This document shows positions 52,050 to 61,263 of a DNA stretch of 64,000 nt, piece by piece (within the stretch, counting starts at the first letter, position 1; every line of letters starts with the position of its first letter). The stretch spans positions 248,001-312,000 of the forward strand of contig NZ_AUHU01000003.1 in assembly GCF_000423345.1 (NCBI RefSeq). Reading direction: 5' to 3'. Source of the stretch: Marinimicrobium agarilyticum DSM 16975 (lineage in GTDB: Bacteria; Pseudomonadota; Gammaproteobacteria; Pseudomonadales; Cellvibrionaceae). Made by a program: the position numbers and the translations under genes. The notes under the pieces were generated by a model. It saw only the letters and a program-made list of their open reading frames with translations, was not told where the DNA came from and did no database searches.

Positions 52050-53603
52050 ATGTTGTCAAAATTAAACATATTGAGTGGCTGTTTTTCGCTTCTGATACTT
52101 GCGGGTTGTGGTGGTGGAGGCGGCCCAGGCACAGGGGCGCCGGACGTTCAGAAGCCAGCTCCTGAAAACCGTCTTCCGACGGCGAACGCCGGCATGACGG
52201 CCACGGTAATGGGCGGTACGGTAATCGAGCTAGACGGTTCCGGCTCTGTCGACGCGGATGGAGACGAGCTGACCTACGATTGGACCGTTGAAGCCGCCGC
52301 CGCTTACTTTGTTGCAGAGGATGGTTCTCTGACCGAACCGCTGGAATCTGCGACGGGGAAGCTGCTGATTCCCGCCAGCGAAGCTGGCAATGACATTATA
52401 GTCAGCCTGGAAGTCAGTGACGGTATTGACACCGCCACAGACGTTGTGACCTATTCGGTGCAAGTTTGTGCTGACAGACAAGGTTATGTTTTCACTGACT
52501 GTATCGATCCCACCTGGCAAGGGTCAATGGCGTGGGACGTCAACTTTCTCGACGTGACGGAAAATTTTGGCTATTACGGGGGTGATACCGGTAACCACGT
52601 ACGCTGGAGTCTGGTCGACGTCAATGACGACCAGCGTGGTAACGTCCTCGATGTTACGTTCAATAAAGAAAACTGGAATGGCTCCTTCCGAATCGTTCCA
52701 TCGGGCCGCGCAATAGAACCAAACACCAGTGTAGATCTGGGTATTTACGAAGATGGAAGCCTAGTTTTCGATATCAGGGTAGTGAACCCGGCAGACGCGG
52801 ACATTTTTGTCACGGCAGAGTGCATCTATCCTTGCGAAGCGATACCACGCCAAGTATTAACATCGAAAGACGGTAGCTGGTCCACCGTCTCCATTCCCCT
52901 GGCTGAGTTTTCCATGATGAACTGGTCAAAGACCAGCGTTCCATTCGCAATATATCCCGAATGGGGCGCTCAGACCGATGTTCATTTGCAAGTGGACAAC
53001 ATCCGATTTGAAAGCCCATCCTGCGTAGAGGCCGATAATGTCATTTTCGGCGATTGCCTTGGCCCGATGTGGTACACCGTCGCAGCAGTTGACGACGGGA
53101 CCACCAATGATTTGGGCAACGTTTACGAATATCGTTCAGGAAATTCTGACAACCATGTTCAGTGGAGCGAACAGTTTTCTGGCAGTGCAGATCGCGGAGA
53201 CATTCTTTCTGTGAAATTCACCAGCGATGCAACCAATGGGCATTTTTATGTCCGCACTGAGACTACGGAAACATCGAACGATATGTCCGCGTACCTCAAC
53301 GGCGCTCTTGTATTCGATCTGAATGTTCAAAGCTATGGTTCCAATACCGATGGACTCATTGTACGTGTCGATACTTGGTGGGACGGTGAAACGAGCGATG
53401 AGATACTGTTGGAGAACTTTCCGGTCGGAGAGTGGGCAACGGTAGAAATACCCGTGTCAGATCTGTTGGTTGGTGGCGGCCTCGATCTTTCCGATGTTCA
53501 TGCCGGTTTTTCTATATGGCCAGCGGGGCACGATCCCGGTGACCAGGAAGGTGTGGAAGTTCTGCTAGATAACATTCGCTGGGAGAGGCAACTTAGCGAG
53601 TAG
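52050..53603 (+). CDS. Lipoprotein with PKD/cadherin-like domain and tandem ExoP-like carbohydrate-binding domains
   Basis: 517 residues. Lipobox LILAGC (Cys21) is followed by a Gly-run linker. Residues about 40-140 form an Ig/PKD-like domain (PTANAGMTATVMGGTVIELDGSGSVDADGDELTYDW in pieces). Two homologous jelly-roll domains follow (about 145-328 and 330-515). Each has a Cys-bounded opening (ADRQGYVFTDC; ADNVIFGDC), NHVRWS/NHVQWS, GSLVFDIRV/GALVFDLNV, WSTVSIPLAEF/WATVEIPVSDL and an LDNIRWE-type end. This resembles the ExoP-like C-terminal domain of marine GH3 glucosidases. It is probably a surface glycan-binding lipoprotein without catalytic site. Confidence 0.78.
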   Translation: MLSKLNILSGCFSLLILAGCGGGGGPGTGAPDVQKPAPENRLPTANAGMTATVMGGTVIELDGSGSVDADGDELTYDWTVEAAAAYFVAEDGSLTEPLESATGKLLIPASEAGNDIIVSLEVSDGIDTATDVVTYSVQVCADRQGYVFTDCIDPTWQGSMAWDVNFLDVTENFGYYGGDTGNHVRWSLVDVNDDQRGNVLDVTFNKENWNGSFRIVPSGRAIEPNTSVDLGIYEDGSLVFDIRVVNPADADIFVTAECIYPCEAIPRQVLTSKDGSWSTVSIPLAEFSMMNWSKTSVPFAIYPEWGAQTDVHLQVDNIRFESPSCVEADNVIFGDCLGPMWYTVAAVDDGTTNDLGNVYEYRSGNSDNHVQWSEQFSGSADRGDILSVKFTSDATNGHFYVRTETTETSNDMSAYLNGALVFDLNVQSYGSNTDGLIVRVDTWWDGETSDEILLENFPVGEWATVEIPVSDLLVGGGLDLSDVHAGFSIWPAGHDPGDQEGVEVLLDNIRWERQLSE

Positions 53604-53610
53604 CCAGAGA

Positions 53611-53636
53611 AAAGGCGTTCCGACGGGAGCGCCTTT
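53611..53636 (+). terminator. Hairpin terminator after the ExoP-like lipoprotein gene
   Basis: AAAGGCGTTCC, short loop, GGGAGCGCCTTT form a stem of about 11 pairs eight bases after the stop codon. No long T-run follows, so efficiency is uncertain. Confidence 0.65.
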
Positions 53637-53822
53637 GAATCAACTCCTGCAAGTCATTCCTGAGAGTGATCAGACGTGCCATTGTGTATGAAATTGGCGT
53701 TAGTTTTTTCTTTTTTGACAACCCTGTGTAACCAGGGCGGGGGCTTATAGGCATATTAACTATTTGAGGCTGAAAATTGAGAACCAGTCGACAGTCATTA
53801 ATGGTTGCTTCGTTTTTGCTTA

Positions 53823-53839
53823 GGTATGATTGCCATACC
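53823..53839. promoter_or_regulatory. GGTATG-N5-CATACC inverted repeat, candidate operator
   Basis: Perfect 6-bp arms with a 5-base spacer, next to a TATAATAATA stretch that could be a -10 element. A sugar-responsive repressor (LacI or GntR type) would be plausible. Confidence 0.4.
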
Positions 53840-53959
53840 ATATAATAATATTCTTATTGTGCTGTTGGTTTCCGAAAACACGTATCTTGGAGGGGCCCGT
53901 AGTACAGGCGTGGGTTTCTTCTTACGGATACGCTAAATCAATAATCTGGAGGAAAACCC

Positions 53960-55549
53960 ATGATCAGTTCAAGGCAATTTATGCTTGCATCGGCGATGTT
54001 GTTTTTTCTGCCGCTCATTTCAAGCCACGTATACGCACTCACCTGTTCGGTCGATGCCGACACATGGAATACCGGCTATACCCTGAACGTGACCGTTGCC
54101 AACGAGGGCAGCTCTGCGGTTAGCGGTTGGCAGGTAACGTTGGATTTCGACCAAAGTCCCGGTATCAGCAATTCCTGGAATGCCGACCTCACCACCGCTG
54201 GCAATACGGTTACGGCGACGAATGGTTCATGGAATGGCAATTTGTCCCCCGGTCAAAGTGCCGGCTTCGGTTTTCAGGGCACGCATAATGGCAATTTTGC
54301 ACTACCCGAATGCTCGACTGGCGGTGAATCAAGCAGTTCGTCGCTGAGTTCCAGCGTTTCTTCAAACAACAGCACCTCGAGTTCGATCGGCACTTCTTCC
54401 AGTGACGGTGGCGGCGGTAACAATAGTATTACCGTGCGTGCAGCCGGCACGACCGGCTCGGAGTCGATTACCTTGCGTGTGGGCGGCAGCGACGTGCAGA
54501 GCTGGACGCTGGGCACGGCCATGATGGATTACAGCGTCGAGACCGACCTGCTGGGCGACATCCACGTGGCGTTCACCAACGACAACGACGGCGATGCCGA
54601 CGTCCAGATAGACTATGTCATCGTCGGCGGTGTAACCCGCCAGGCCGAGGATCAAAATGAGAACACCGGTGCCTGGGGCAACGACCAATGCGGCGGAGGC
54701 TCGAACAGCGAGTGGCTGCACTGTAACGGCTACATCAATTTCGGCAGCGTGCCGGGCAGCTCTAGCTCGAGTTCTACTTCCAGCTCAAGTGCAAGCAGCT
54801 CATCTTCGAATCCGGGCGGTATCGGATCGGTGGGATGCGGGTCGGCTCCAGACTTGAGTGCTGGCCGTCATAGTATCAACGTCGGTGGGCTGAATCGGGA
54901 ATACATCATTGATATCCCCAATGGCTATGACATGAATAACCCCTATCGACTGGTCTTCGGGTGGCACTGGCGGGGCGGGTCCGCCGGCAATGTCGCCAAC
55001 GACTCTTATTATGGCCTGAAAAACGAGGCGAACGGCACCGCTATTTTTGTCGCTCCTGACCGCGCTCCCGGTGAGAACGGCTGGACGAATACCAATGGTC
55101 GTGATATGGACTTTCTACGGGAGATGCTTGATGAGTTCAGGAATTCGTTGTGTATCGACGAGAGCCGGATTTTCTCGGCGGGCTGGAGCTACGGCGGGAT
55201 GATGTCCTTCGCCGTGGGCCGTGAAATGGCTGACACGTTCCGCGCCATCGCACCGGCGTCCGGCGCACTCTGGACGCCGTATGAGGATAATGGCGGGCCA
55301 ATAGCCGCGTGGATAAGTCACGGAACCAATGACAGTGTTGTGGGGTATGACGCCGGCGTTACGGCAAGAGACCTCTTCGTCTCGGCGAACAACTGCTCTA
55401 ACAACACCGTTCCTACCCAGCCGTCCCCCTGTGTTGAGTATCAAGGCTGCGACGCGGGCCACCCGGTTGTCTGGTGCTCATTCAATGGTGGTCACACGAC
55501 ACCCTCGTTCTATTCCTCCGCGGTCTGGGATTTCTTTAGCCGGTTCTAA
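53960..55549 (+). CDS. CBM2-CBM60-feruloyl/acetyl xylan esterase (CE1, PHB-depolymerase-like)
   Basis: 529 residues. Signal peptide to about 26, CBM2 domain about 27-118 (CSVDADTWNTGYTLNVTV, WNGNLSPGQSAGFGF), Ser-rich linker about 122-150. A CBM60-type calcium-dependent xylan-binding module follows at about 155-262 (ITVRAAGTTGSESITLRVGG, DVQIDYVIVGG), then a second Ser linker and a CE1 esterase about 290-529. The triad is Ser410 in GWSYGG, Asp458 in HGTNDSVV and His512 in NGGHTTPS. It probably removes ferulate or acetate from xylan. Secreted, complementing the GH11 xylanase nearby. Confidence 0.9.
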   Translation: MISSRQFMLASAMLFFLPLISSHVYALTCSVDADTWNTGYTLNVTVANEGSSAVSGWQVTLDFDQSPGISNSWNADLTTAGNTVTATNGSWNGNLSPGQSAGFGFQGTHNGNFALPECSTGGESSSSSLSSSVSSNNSTSSSIGTSSSDGGGGNNSITVRAAGTTGSESITLRVGGSDVQSWTLGTAMMDYSVETDLLGDIHVAFTNDNDGDADVQIDYVIVGGVTRQAEDQNENTGAWGNDQCGGGSNSEWLHCNGYINFGSVPGSSSSSSTSSSSASSSSSNPGGIGSVGCGSAPDLSAGRHSINVGGLNREYIIDIPNGYDMNNPYRLVFGWHWRGGSAGNVANDSYYGLKNEANGTAIFVAPDRAPGENGWTNTNGRDMDFLREMLDEFRNSLCIDESRIFSAGWSYGGMMSFAVGREMADTFRAIAPASGALWTPYEDNGGPIAAWISHGTNDSVVGYDAGVTARDLFVSANNCSNNTVPTQPSPCVEYQGCDAGHPVVWCSFNGGHTTPSFYSSAVWDFFSRF

Positions 55550-55574
55550 AGCGTACTCCCCCACCGTGTAACCA

Positions 55575-55616
55575 AAGAGGTGCAACGCTCCGTGATAATC
55601 AACCGTTGCACCTCTT
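55575..55616 (+). terminator. Long hairpin after the esterase gene
   Basis: AAGAGGTGCAACG and CGTTGCACCTCTT are perfect 13-bp arms around a 16-base loop, 25 bases after the stop. No T-run, so it may be a stability or Rho-dependent element. Confidence 0.65.
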
Positions 55617-55660
55617 CGGCGCCCGAGTTAACCTCTCTAGGCTAAGAAAAACGGGTCATT

Positions 55661-55676
55661 GATCAATATATTGATC
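55661..55676. promoter_or_regulatory. 16-bp perfect palindrome upstream of the diguanylate cyclase gene
   Basis: GATCAATATATTGATC is fully self-complementary and lies about 130 bases before the start codon. Candidate operator; no matching regulator can be named. Confidence 0.45.
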
Positions 55677-55804
55677 CGGTATAAGAGAATCCGATATCTC
55701 CAGTGGAGGGTATAACCACTTTCGATCATAAGTGCTGCCTGGCCTATTGGTGGTAGCCGAAAAAAAACAACACTTATTACGGTAACTGATAGACATTGGC
55801 GAGA

Positions 55805-57124
55805 ATGAATATAGACGCAAAATCCGTTAAATTTATATCCAGGTTGGAAGTCCTCTTTGTCGTCATGGCTTTGGTTTCAGTTGCTGTCCTGCTGATGCCT
55901 AAAGATTACTTGCGCACGTCTTTCACAATAGATCCCACCGAATACCCCGCAATACTGGTTGACGATGCTTACTCCGGCGGGAGCAGTGACGTTTTCTGGG
56001 TGGATAAAGACGCTCAGCGCTGGCGATGCGAGATGGACGAGGTCTCAAGCAGCCCCTACTGCAGCATACAGATTGATGTAACTGACGCAAGCAACCAAGG
56101 AATCGATTTAAGCCAGTTTGACACAATGACCGTATGGGCGGATTACGAGGGTAGCGCTACTCATTTGCGCATATATCTTCGAAATCGGCATCCTAACTAT
56201 TATGACCCCAACAACAGTATCACAACCAAATACAATGCAGTGGAAGTAATGGCTGACGACTTGTCGTCGGGTCTTTCAGTGGACATGAAACAGGACTTTT
56301 CCGTCGCCAGTTGGTGGTTGGTTGCCGGCGGGATACCGCTGGTTTTTTCGCGTCCCGAGTTTAACGAGGTCTCTATTGTCGAAGTTCAAACCGGCTCTTC
56401 TGTGGAGTCCGGAATGCACGAAATCCAATTGGAGAAGATCACTTGGAGTGGCTACGTGGTGGAGCCCACCGTTCTCTATCAAGGTGTCATTACAACCTGG
56501 ACCCTGTTGATAGTGGGAATGTTGATCTATCGACTTCTGAGCATGCGTTCGGAGCTTGGGAGGCAGAAAAAGCATCAGCAGGAGCTTTTGGCGATTAACC
56601 GGTCCTTGAATCTCAAAAGCCGGCGCTACGAGGATATGGCGAAAACAGATGGGTTAACCGGCCTGTCCAACCGGGTCGGGATACGAAATATTCTGCACCG
56701 GGGAATGATCGACTGGCGAGACCGAGGTGCTGATTTTTCGTTCATAATTATCGACTTGGACAATTTCAAGTCGATTAACGATACGTTTGGGCACGATGTC
56801 GGAGACAAAATTCTGAAGGAAGCCTCGCGGGTGATGCTAAGTCGCGTGCGTCGAACGGATGCTTTGGCTCGATGGGGCGGGGAAGAGTTCGTTCTGGTCT
56901 GTCCCGAGACGACGCTAGATCAAGCGTTGTTGGTTGCTGAAAACCTGCGTGCTGAGCTGGAGGCGTCGCTCGAGTATAGGGGTACGAGCATCACCGCCAG
57001 TTTTGGTGTGGCAGCGATGTCGGATACCGATCTAGATCAACTGTTTAAAAAAGCCGACAATGCACTGTACAGGGCAAAGGCACAGGGCCGTAACCGCGTA
57101 GTTGGGGAGCAGGGGAAGGAGTAG
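55805..57124 (+). CDS. Membrane-bound diguanylate cyclase (GGDEF)
   Basis: 439 residues. One N-terminal helix (about 12-32), a periplasmic domain of about 190 residues with a galactose-binding-like or CBM11-like look (FDTMTVWADYEGSATHLRIYLRNRHPNY in pieces), and a second helix near 235-255. A short coiled coil leads to the GGDEF domain. The active loop is GGEEF (ARWGGEEFVLV), with Asp/Asn of DLDNFKSIND conserved. An inhibitory RxxD site (RRTD) lies five residues upstream, so the enzyme should be active and product-inhibited. ATG 55805 is preferred to TTG 55796. The periplasmic domain may sense a sugar or other envelope signal. Confidence 0.9.
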   Translation: MNIDAKSVKFISRLEVLFVVMALVSVAVLLMPKDYLRTSFTIDPTEYPAILVDDAYSGGSSDVFWVDKDAQRWRCEMDEVSSSPYCSIQIDVTDASNQGIDLSQFDTMTVWADYEGSATHLRIYLRNRHPNYYDPNNSITTKYNAVEVMADDLSSGLSVDMKQDFSVASWWLVAGGIPLVFSRPEFNEVSIVEVQTGSSVESGMHEIQLEKITWSGYVVEPTVLYQGVITTWTLLIVGMLIYRLLSMRSELGRQKKHQQELLAINRSLNLKSRRYEDMAKTDGLTGLSNRVGIRNILHRGMIDWRDRGADFSFIIIDLDNFKSINDTFGHDVGDKILKEASRVMLSRVRRTDALARWGGEEFVLVCPETTLDQALLVAENLRAELEASLEYRGTSITASFGVAAMSDTDLDQLFKKADNALYRAKAQGRNRVVGEQGKE

Positions 57125-57362
57125 CCACGTTACCGGAATTGGTAGTGGGTTCGGCGCTCTCCTTCGCGGCCTGAGAATTCTTAGGCCGGTTCTAACCCGC
57201 CGCTGGACCAATTGACCCGGGAACTAACCCGCTGCGAAAACAGACGCGTTGCGCCTGATCGACTCCCGAATCAATCTGACGATCAAAATAGAGGACCTTC
57301 CCTTAAAGGCACAGAACGCGCCTAACGATCGTTGGGCGCGAAATATTTTGGTGTCGTTGTGT

Positions 57363-59273
57363 TTACTGGCCCCTCAGTTTATTGCACGCTTCAAGCACCT
57401 CGGTAAACGGCGTTTCAGCCAGGGCACCGAAGCGCGGGTGCCGACTCAGTTTTGCCCGGCTGGCTTTGGGGCTTGTGATGCCGCAGAGGAAACGCGCGAC
57501 TTGCCGGGGTTGGCTGAGTGCCTGGTGTTGTTCGTCAACCATTTCGCTCACGATATCGAAATCAACCGGCTGGCGGCGGCGCGGGGGCAAGGTATGATCC
57601 TCACCCAGGCAGCCGCTACATCGCCCGCAGGGTTGTTCCAGGGTTTCCCCGAAATACTGCATCAGAGGCTGTTGCAGGCAGCCCGGGCCTTGGGCCCAGT
57701 CACAAACACTGTCCAGCCGCTCGATGTCGCGTTCTTCCCGCACCCGGAACAGCTGTGCCATCTTCGCAATCAGGTCATCCAACGGCTCCGGAACCTGTTC
57801 CAGACGGTAGCCCTGGCGCAGCCCGGCCACTTTCATCTCGACCATCCCTTGCTGTTCCAGGTAGTTCATGGCTTTGATGATTCTCAGTTGTGGTTCACCC
57901 AGTTGCTCGGCGGCCTCCCGGGGCTTGAGCGTCAGCCAACTGCGCCCGGCCTTGCCGGTGGCGAACAGGCGCTGGAGAAACGCCGCCCGATCTTGATCGA
58001 ACCGAGCGAGCAGTTCGTTTTCGGGCGTGGTGAAGGCGAGCTTGTATTCGGTATAAAAGGGCGCTGTGGCACTGAGTACACCTTCCAGTTCCAGGTAGGT
58101 CAGGAGGGTGTTGAGCACCAGGGGCCGAACATCGAATTGCTGCGACAGTTCATAGTTCGACAGGTCAAACTGTGCCGGCTGATCGCAGATCCAGCGCACC
58201 AGTGCAGCGAGCGCTTGCGGGTCGGGGGTATCACCGTAGGTGAAATTCTCCAGTACGGTGAGGTCGTCTCGGCAGGCCAGTAGCTGGCACTGGGAGTCGC
58301 CGCCATCGCGACCGGCGCGCCCGATTTCCTGCATGTAGTTTTCCAATGACTTGGGCAGATTGTAGTGATAAATGGCCCGGATGTCGGATTTGTCGATGCC
58401 CATACCGAAGGCGATGGTGGCCACCACGATGGGAGTCTCGCCACGCATGAAGGCGTCCTGTGCCGCGTTTCGCTCCTCGTCTTTTAATCCGGCGTGATAG
58501 GGCCTGGCTTTGTAGCCGTGTTGATTCAGAAAGTCGGCCACCGCCAGCGCGGTTTTCTGCAGGGTGACGTAAATAATGGACGGTTCGGCCGGGCGCTGGT
58601 TGATCAGCTCCAGCAAGCGGTTGCGGCGCTGCGCGGCGGTGCAGGGCGTGACGCCAATCTGAAGATTGGGGCGATAGAAACCGGTCTGAATATGATCCTG
58701 CGGCGCAATTTCAAAATTGGTACAAATCTGTTCGGCTACCTTGGGCGTGGCGGTCGCCGTCAGCGCCAGCACCCGCCCAACATTCAGGTTGCGCGCCAGT
58801 TGCGCCAGCTTCAGGTAGTCGGGGCGGAAGTTATGGCCCCACTCGGACACGCAGTGGGCTTCATCCACCGCCATCAGGCTGATGTTCAGCCGCGACAGGC
58901 GGGCGAGAAAACGTTCGTTGGTAAGTCGCTCCGGCGCCACGTACAGCAGTTTGAGTTTGCCCTGGGCCATGTCCTGGTAAATCGCTTGAACCTCGTCCCC
59001 GGTGCGGCTGGAGTCCAGACGCGCGGCGGGTACACCCAAGGCATTCAGGGCATCGACCTGGTCTTTCATCAGGGCGATGAGGGGGGAGACTACGAGGGTC
59101 AGACCGTCCAGCATCAGTGCCGGTAACTGGTAGCACAGACTCTTACCACCGCCGGTGGGGAAGATCGCCAGGGCGGAACGGCCTTCCAGAAGGGTGTTGA
59201 TGACGGCCTCCTGGCCCGGGCGAAAGGTGTCGAGCTTGAATGTGTGTTGCAGGAGGTGTTGCGCGCTGTCCAT
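57363..59273 (-). CDS. recQ: ATP-dependent DNA helicase RecQ
   Basis: 636 residues. Superfamily 2 motifs: FRPGQEAVI (motif 0), FPTGGGKSLCYQLPAL (I), DEAHCVSEWGHNFRPDY (II), ALTATAT (III), IIYVTLQKTALAVADFL (IV), AFGMGIDKSDIRAIYHYNLPKS (V) and EIGRAGRDGG (VI). The zinc region is partly degenerate or shifted: cysteines occur in the CDWAQGPGCLQQPL and CGRCSGCLG stretches (about residues 528-560). An RQC winged-helix precedes these; a classical HRDC domain is not obvious. It acts in recombination repair. It may belong to the RecQ variant group with a C-terminal Cys cluster. Confidence 0.93.
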   Translation of the reverse strand: MDSAQHLLQHTFKLDTFRPGQEAVINTLLEGRSALAIFPTGGGKSLCYQLPALMLDGLTLVVSPLIALMKDQVDALNALGVPAARLDSSRTGDEVQAIYQDMAQGKLKLLYVAPERLTNERFLARLSRLNISLMAVDEAHCVSEWGHNFRPDYLKLAQLARNLNVGRVLALTATATPKVAEQICTNFEIAPQDHIQTGFYRPNLQIGVTPCTAAQRRNRLLELINQRPAEPSIIYVTLQKTALAVADFLNQHGYKARPYHAGLKDEERNAAQDAFMRGETPIVVATIAFGMGIDKSDIRAIYHYNLPKSLENYMQEIGRAGRDGGDSQCQLLACRDDLTVLENFTYGDTPDPQALAALVRWICDQPAQFDLSNYELSQQFDVRPLVLNTLLTYLELEGVLSATAPFYTEYKLAFTTPENELLARFDQDRAAFLQRLFATGKAGRSWLTLKPREAAEQLGEPQLRIIKAMNYLEQQGMVEMKVAGLRQGYRLEQVPEPLDDLIAKMAQLFRVREERDIERLDSVCDWAQGPGCLQQPLMQYFGETLEQPCGRCSGCLGEDHTLPPRRRQPVDFDIVSEMVDEQHQALSQPRQVARFLCGITSPKASRAKLSRHPRFGALAETPFTEVLEACNKLRGQ

Positions 59274-59463
59274 AACGTGGGCTCCTTGAAGTGAACGATG
59301 ACGGATTGTAATGCAGCAAACGATACGTCAGGGGGCGCTCGGGGTAAAGCTGGCCGCTTAGGCGGGTTCAGATTTGCATTTGAGGATACTACCTAAACCC
59401 TGCAAAATGCGGCGGGGGATTTGGCATGAATCTCATCCACACGTGCAGAGAAAGGTGTAATTG

Positions 59464-60372
59464 ATGAAAACTTGGCTATTACTGGCGCTAATCACACTTT
59501 CGGAAGCGACCATCGGCGTTTTCGTGAAGCTGACAGACGACCGGATCCCGGTCCAGACGTTGACGTTTTATGCTTTCGTCGTGGCGACGGTATTTTTGAT
59601 GCTGGCTATGCCTCGCGCGACCAAGGAGCCTCTCAAGTTGCCCTGGGGTAACTGGAAAGACACGGTGCTGGTTGGGGCACTGGTTGCGGCCCAGAGTGGT
59701 TTTTTCAATTACGCCATGACGTTGGTTCCCATTGCCAATGCGGTCATTTTTTGGAGCGTCGCACCCTTTTTCACCTTTATTTTCTCTTGGTTTTTTCTGG
59801 GAGAAAAGGCCCGAAAGAGCTACATTCTAATTTTTATAGTAGCGTTGACCGGTATTGTGATCGCCAAGCCGCTGCAAGAGGGCTATATGGTTGGCAATAT
59901 GGTGGCCCTTGGCGTGGGCGCTATCTATGCGGCCATGGTCACTTACATGCGCCATGAAGGCAAAACCGAAACCGGCAATGATATTGCCTGGTCTCTGTTG
60001 GTTGCGGCCCTGATCATGTCTCCTTCGGTGATATTCGTCGGCGTGGGGGATATCGATGGCACGATTCATTATCAGAGCCTCGGCCTATCCCTGCCGGTCA
60101 TACTCTGGGCCGCGGGGTTGGGTCTGATATCCATAGGGTTCGCCTATTTCGGTATTACCATCGTGTTGAGATCCATTAACGCCAACGTCTATTCGCTGAT
60201 TGATATTATCGTCTCGCCCGCGGCGGCGACCTTCTTCGGTTTTCTGATATTCAACGAAGTCCCGGCTCCCAGCATGCTGTATGGCGGCGCGCTGTTGCTT
60301 GGCGCCGGGGCTTGGCTTACGCGAGAAATGTACCGCAATAATCCGGATAGAACCGCCCCTGCCAAGCATTAG
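59464..60372 (+). CDS. DMT superfamily (EamA) transporter
   Basis: 302 residues with ten predicted membrane helices in two EamA repeats. Typical marks are SEATIGVFVKL in helix 1, PIANAVIFWSVAPFFTFIFSWFFLGEKA at the end of repeat one and INANVYSLIDIIVSPAAATFFGFLIFNEVP in repeat two. Drug/metabolite exporters of this family move amino acids, nucleotides precursors or other small molecules; substrate is not readable here. ATG 59464 is used; a TTG immediately before it is in frame. Confidence 0.87.
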   Translation: MKTWLLLALITLSEATIGVFVKLTDDRIPVQTLTFYAFVVATVFLMLAMPRATKEPLKLPWGNWKDTVLVGALVAAQSGFFNYAMTLVPIANAVIFWSVAPFFTFIFSWFFLGEKARKSYILIFIVALTGIVIAKPLQEGYMVGNMVALGVGAIYAAMVTYMRHEGKTETGNDIAWSLLVAALIMSPSVIFVGVGDIDGTIHYQSLGLSLPVILWAAGLGLISIGFAYFGITIVLRSINANVYSLIDIIVSPAAATFFGFLIFNEVPAPSMLYGGALLLGAGAWLTREMYRNNPDRTAPAKH

Positions 60373-60389
60373 AGCAGAGGGGTTGGTCG

Positions 60390-61157
60390 TCATGCGGGCT
60401 CGGCATTCTCCGCGGCACTGATGTCGGCGGTCATCTGGCTGAATATGGCTTCCAGGCCCCGGTAGTCTTCTTTGAACACCGAAATCATATGCTGGCTGGC
60501 CGCGTCCGGGAAGATGTCCAGTTCTCCCCGCTCGAGAGCATCCAGTGTATTCGCCGCCGCTACGTCGGGAGAGGTTTTGTCGAAGTCCGAACCGGCGGTC
60601 ATGTCGGTGTCGATCGGGCCCGGGTTGACGGTAAAGACTTCAATATGGTCTGCCGCCAGTTCGATGCGCAGGGCTTGGCTCATGGACAACAACGCTGCCT
60701 TGGAAGCGCAGTAACCGCCCAGCACCGGCAGGTTGGCGAAAGCACCGATTGAGGCGACGTTAACGATAGCCGCGGGCCGCTCCGCCAGGGCATTGGCTTT
60801 CAGGGCCGGCATTAATGCCTGGGTGACGGCTAAGGGGCCGTAGTAGTTCGTGTCCATATCCCGCATGACCTCAGCGCGTGGGGTGCTGCTAAAAGGCCCG
60901 GCGGCGATGATGCCGGCGTTGTTGATCAGCAGGCTGACGTCGGTCGCGCGTTTGGCGATGGCGTTGACCTGTTCCTCGTTAGTGATATCCAGCGCGATTA
61001 CCTCCATTCGCGAGTCGGCGAGGTCGGGCATATTGGCCGGGTTGCGGCAAGCGGCGTAGACCTTCTTGATACCATGAGTCAGCAATGCCTTGGTCAGTGC
61101 CAGACCGATGCCTCGGTTGGCGCCGGTTATGAGAGCCGTGTGTTGGGGAAAGTCCAT
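60390..61157 (-). CDS. Short-chain dehydrogenase/reductase
   Basis: 255 residues. Classical SDR: cofactor site TGANRGIG (residues about 11-18), LINNAG (NNAG motif), catalytic Ser in NVASIGAF region and YCASK (Tyr-x-x-x-Lys). C-terminus carries a Rossmann-consistent ending with variable substrate loop. Downstream of a TetR gene on the same strand, with an operator-like site 26 bases before its ATG, so it is probably induced when the TetR protein binds a reactive or aldehyde/ketone ligand. Substrate unknown. Confidence 0.9.
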   Translation of the reverse strand: MDFPQHTALITGANRGIGLALTKALLTHGIKKVYAACRNPANMPDLADSRMEVIALDITNEEQVNAIAKRATDVSLLINNAGIIAAGPFSSTPRAEVMRDMDTNYYGPLAVTQALMPALKANALAERPAAIVNVASIGAFANLPVLGGYCASKAALLSMSQALRIELAADHIEVFTVNPGPIDTDMTAGSDFDKTSPDVAAANTLDALERGELDIFPDAASQHMISVFKEDYRGLEAIFSQMTADISAAENAEPA

Positions 61158-61182
61158 GTGTTACTCCTTCATGTCGAAAAAG

Positions 61183-61196
61183 GGACCGGTCGGTCC
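61183..61196. promoter_or_regulatory. TetR-type operator upstream of the SDR gene
   Basis: GGACCGGTCGGTCC: 6-bp arms GGACCG/CGGTCC around two bases, 26 bases before the SDR ATG. The same core recurs before the TetR gene at 61913-61926. Confidence 0.65.
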
Positions 61197-61263
61197 ATAA
61201 ATAGGCCAAAGAAACGCGAGCGGGTCACCCATTGCTCGCGTCTCTGGCCCGGTGCCTGAGTGC

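Larger units (their letters stand above)
53604..53959. other. Leader region of the feruloyl esterase gene
   Basis: After the hairpin at 53611-53636 the gap is AT-rich and holds an inverted repeat at 53823-53839. No gene is convincing; a GGAGG ribosome binding site lies just before ATG 53960. Confidence 0.5.
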
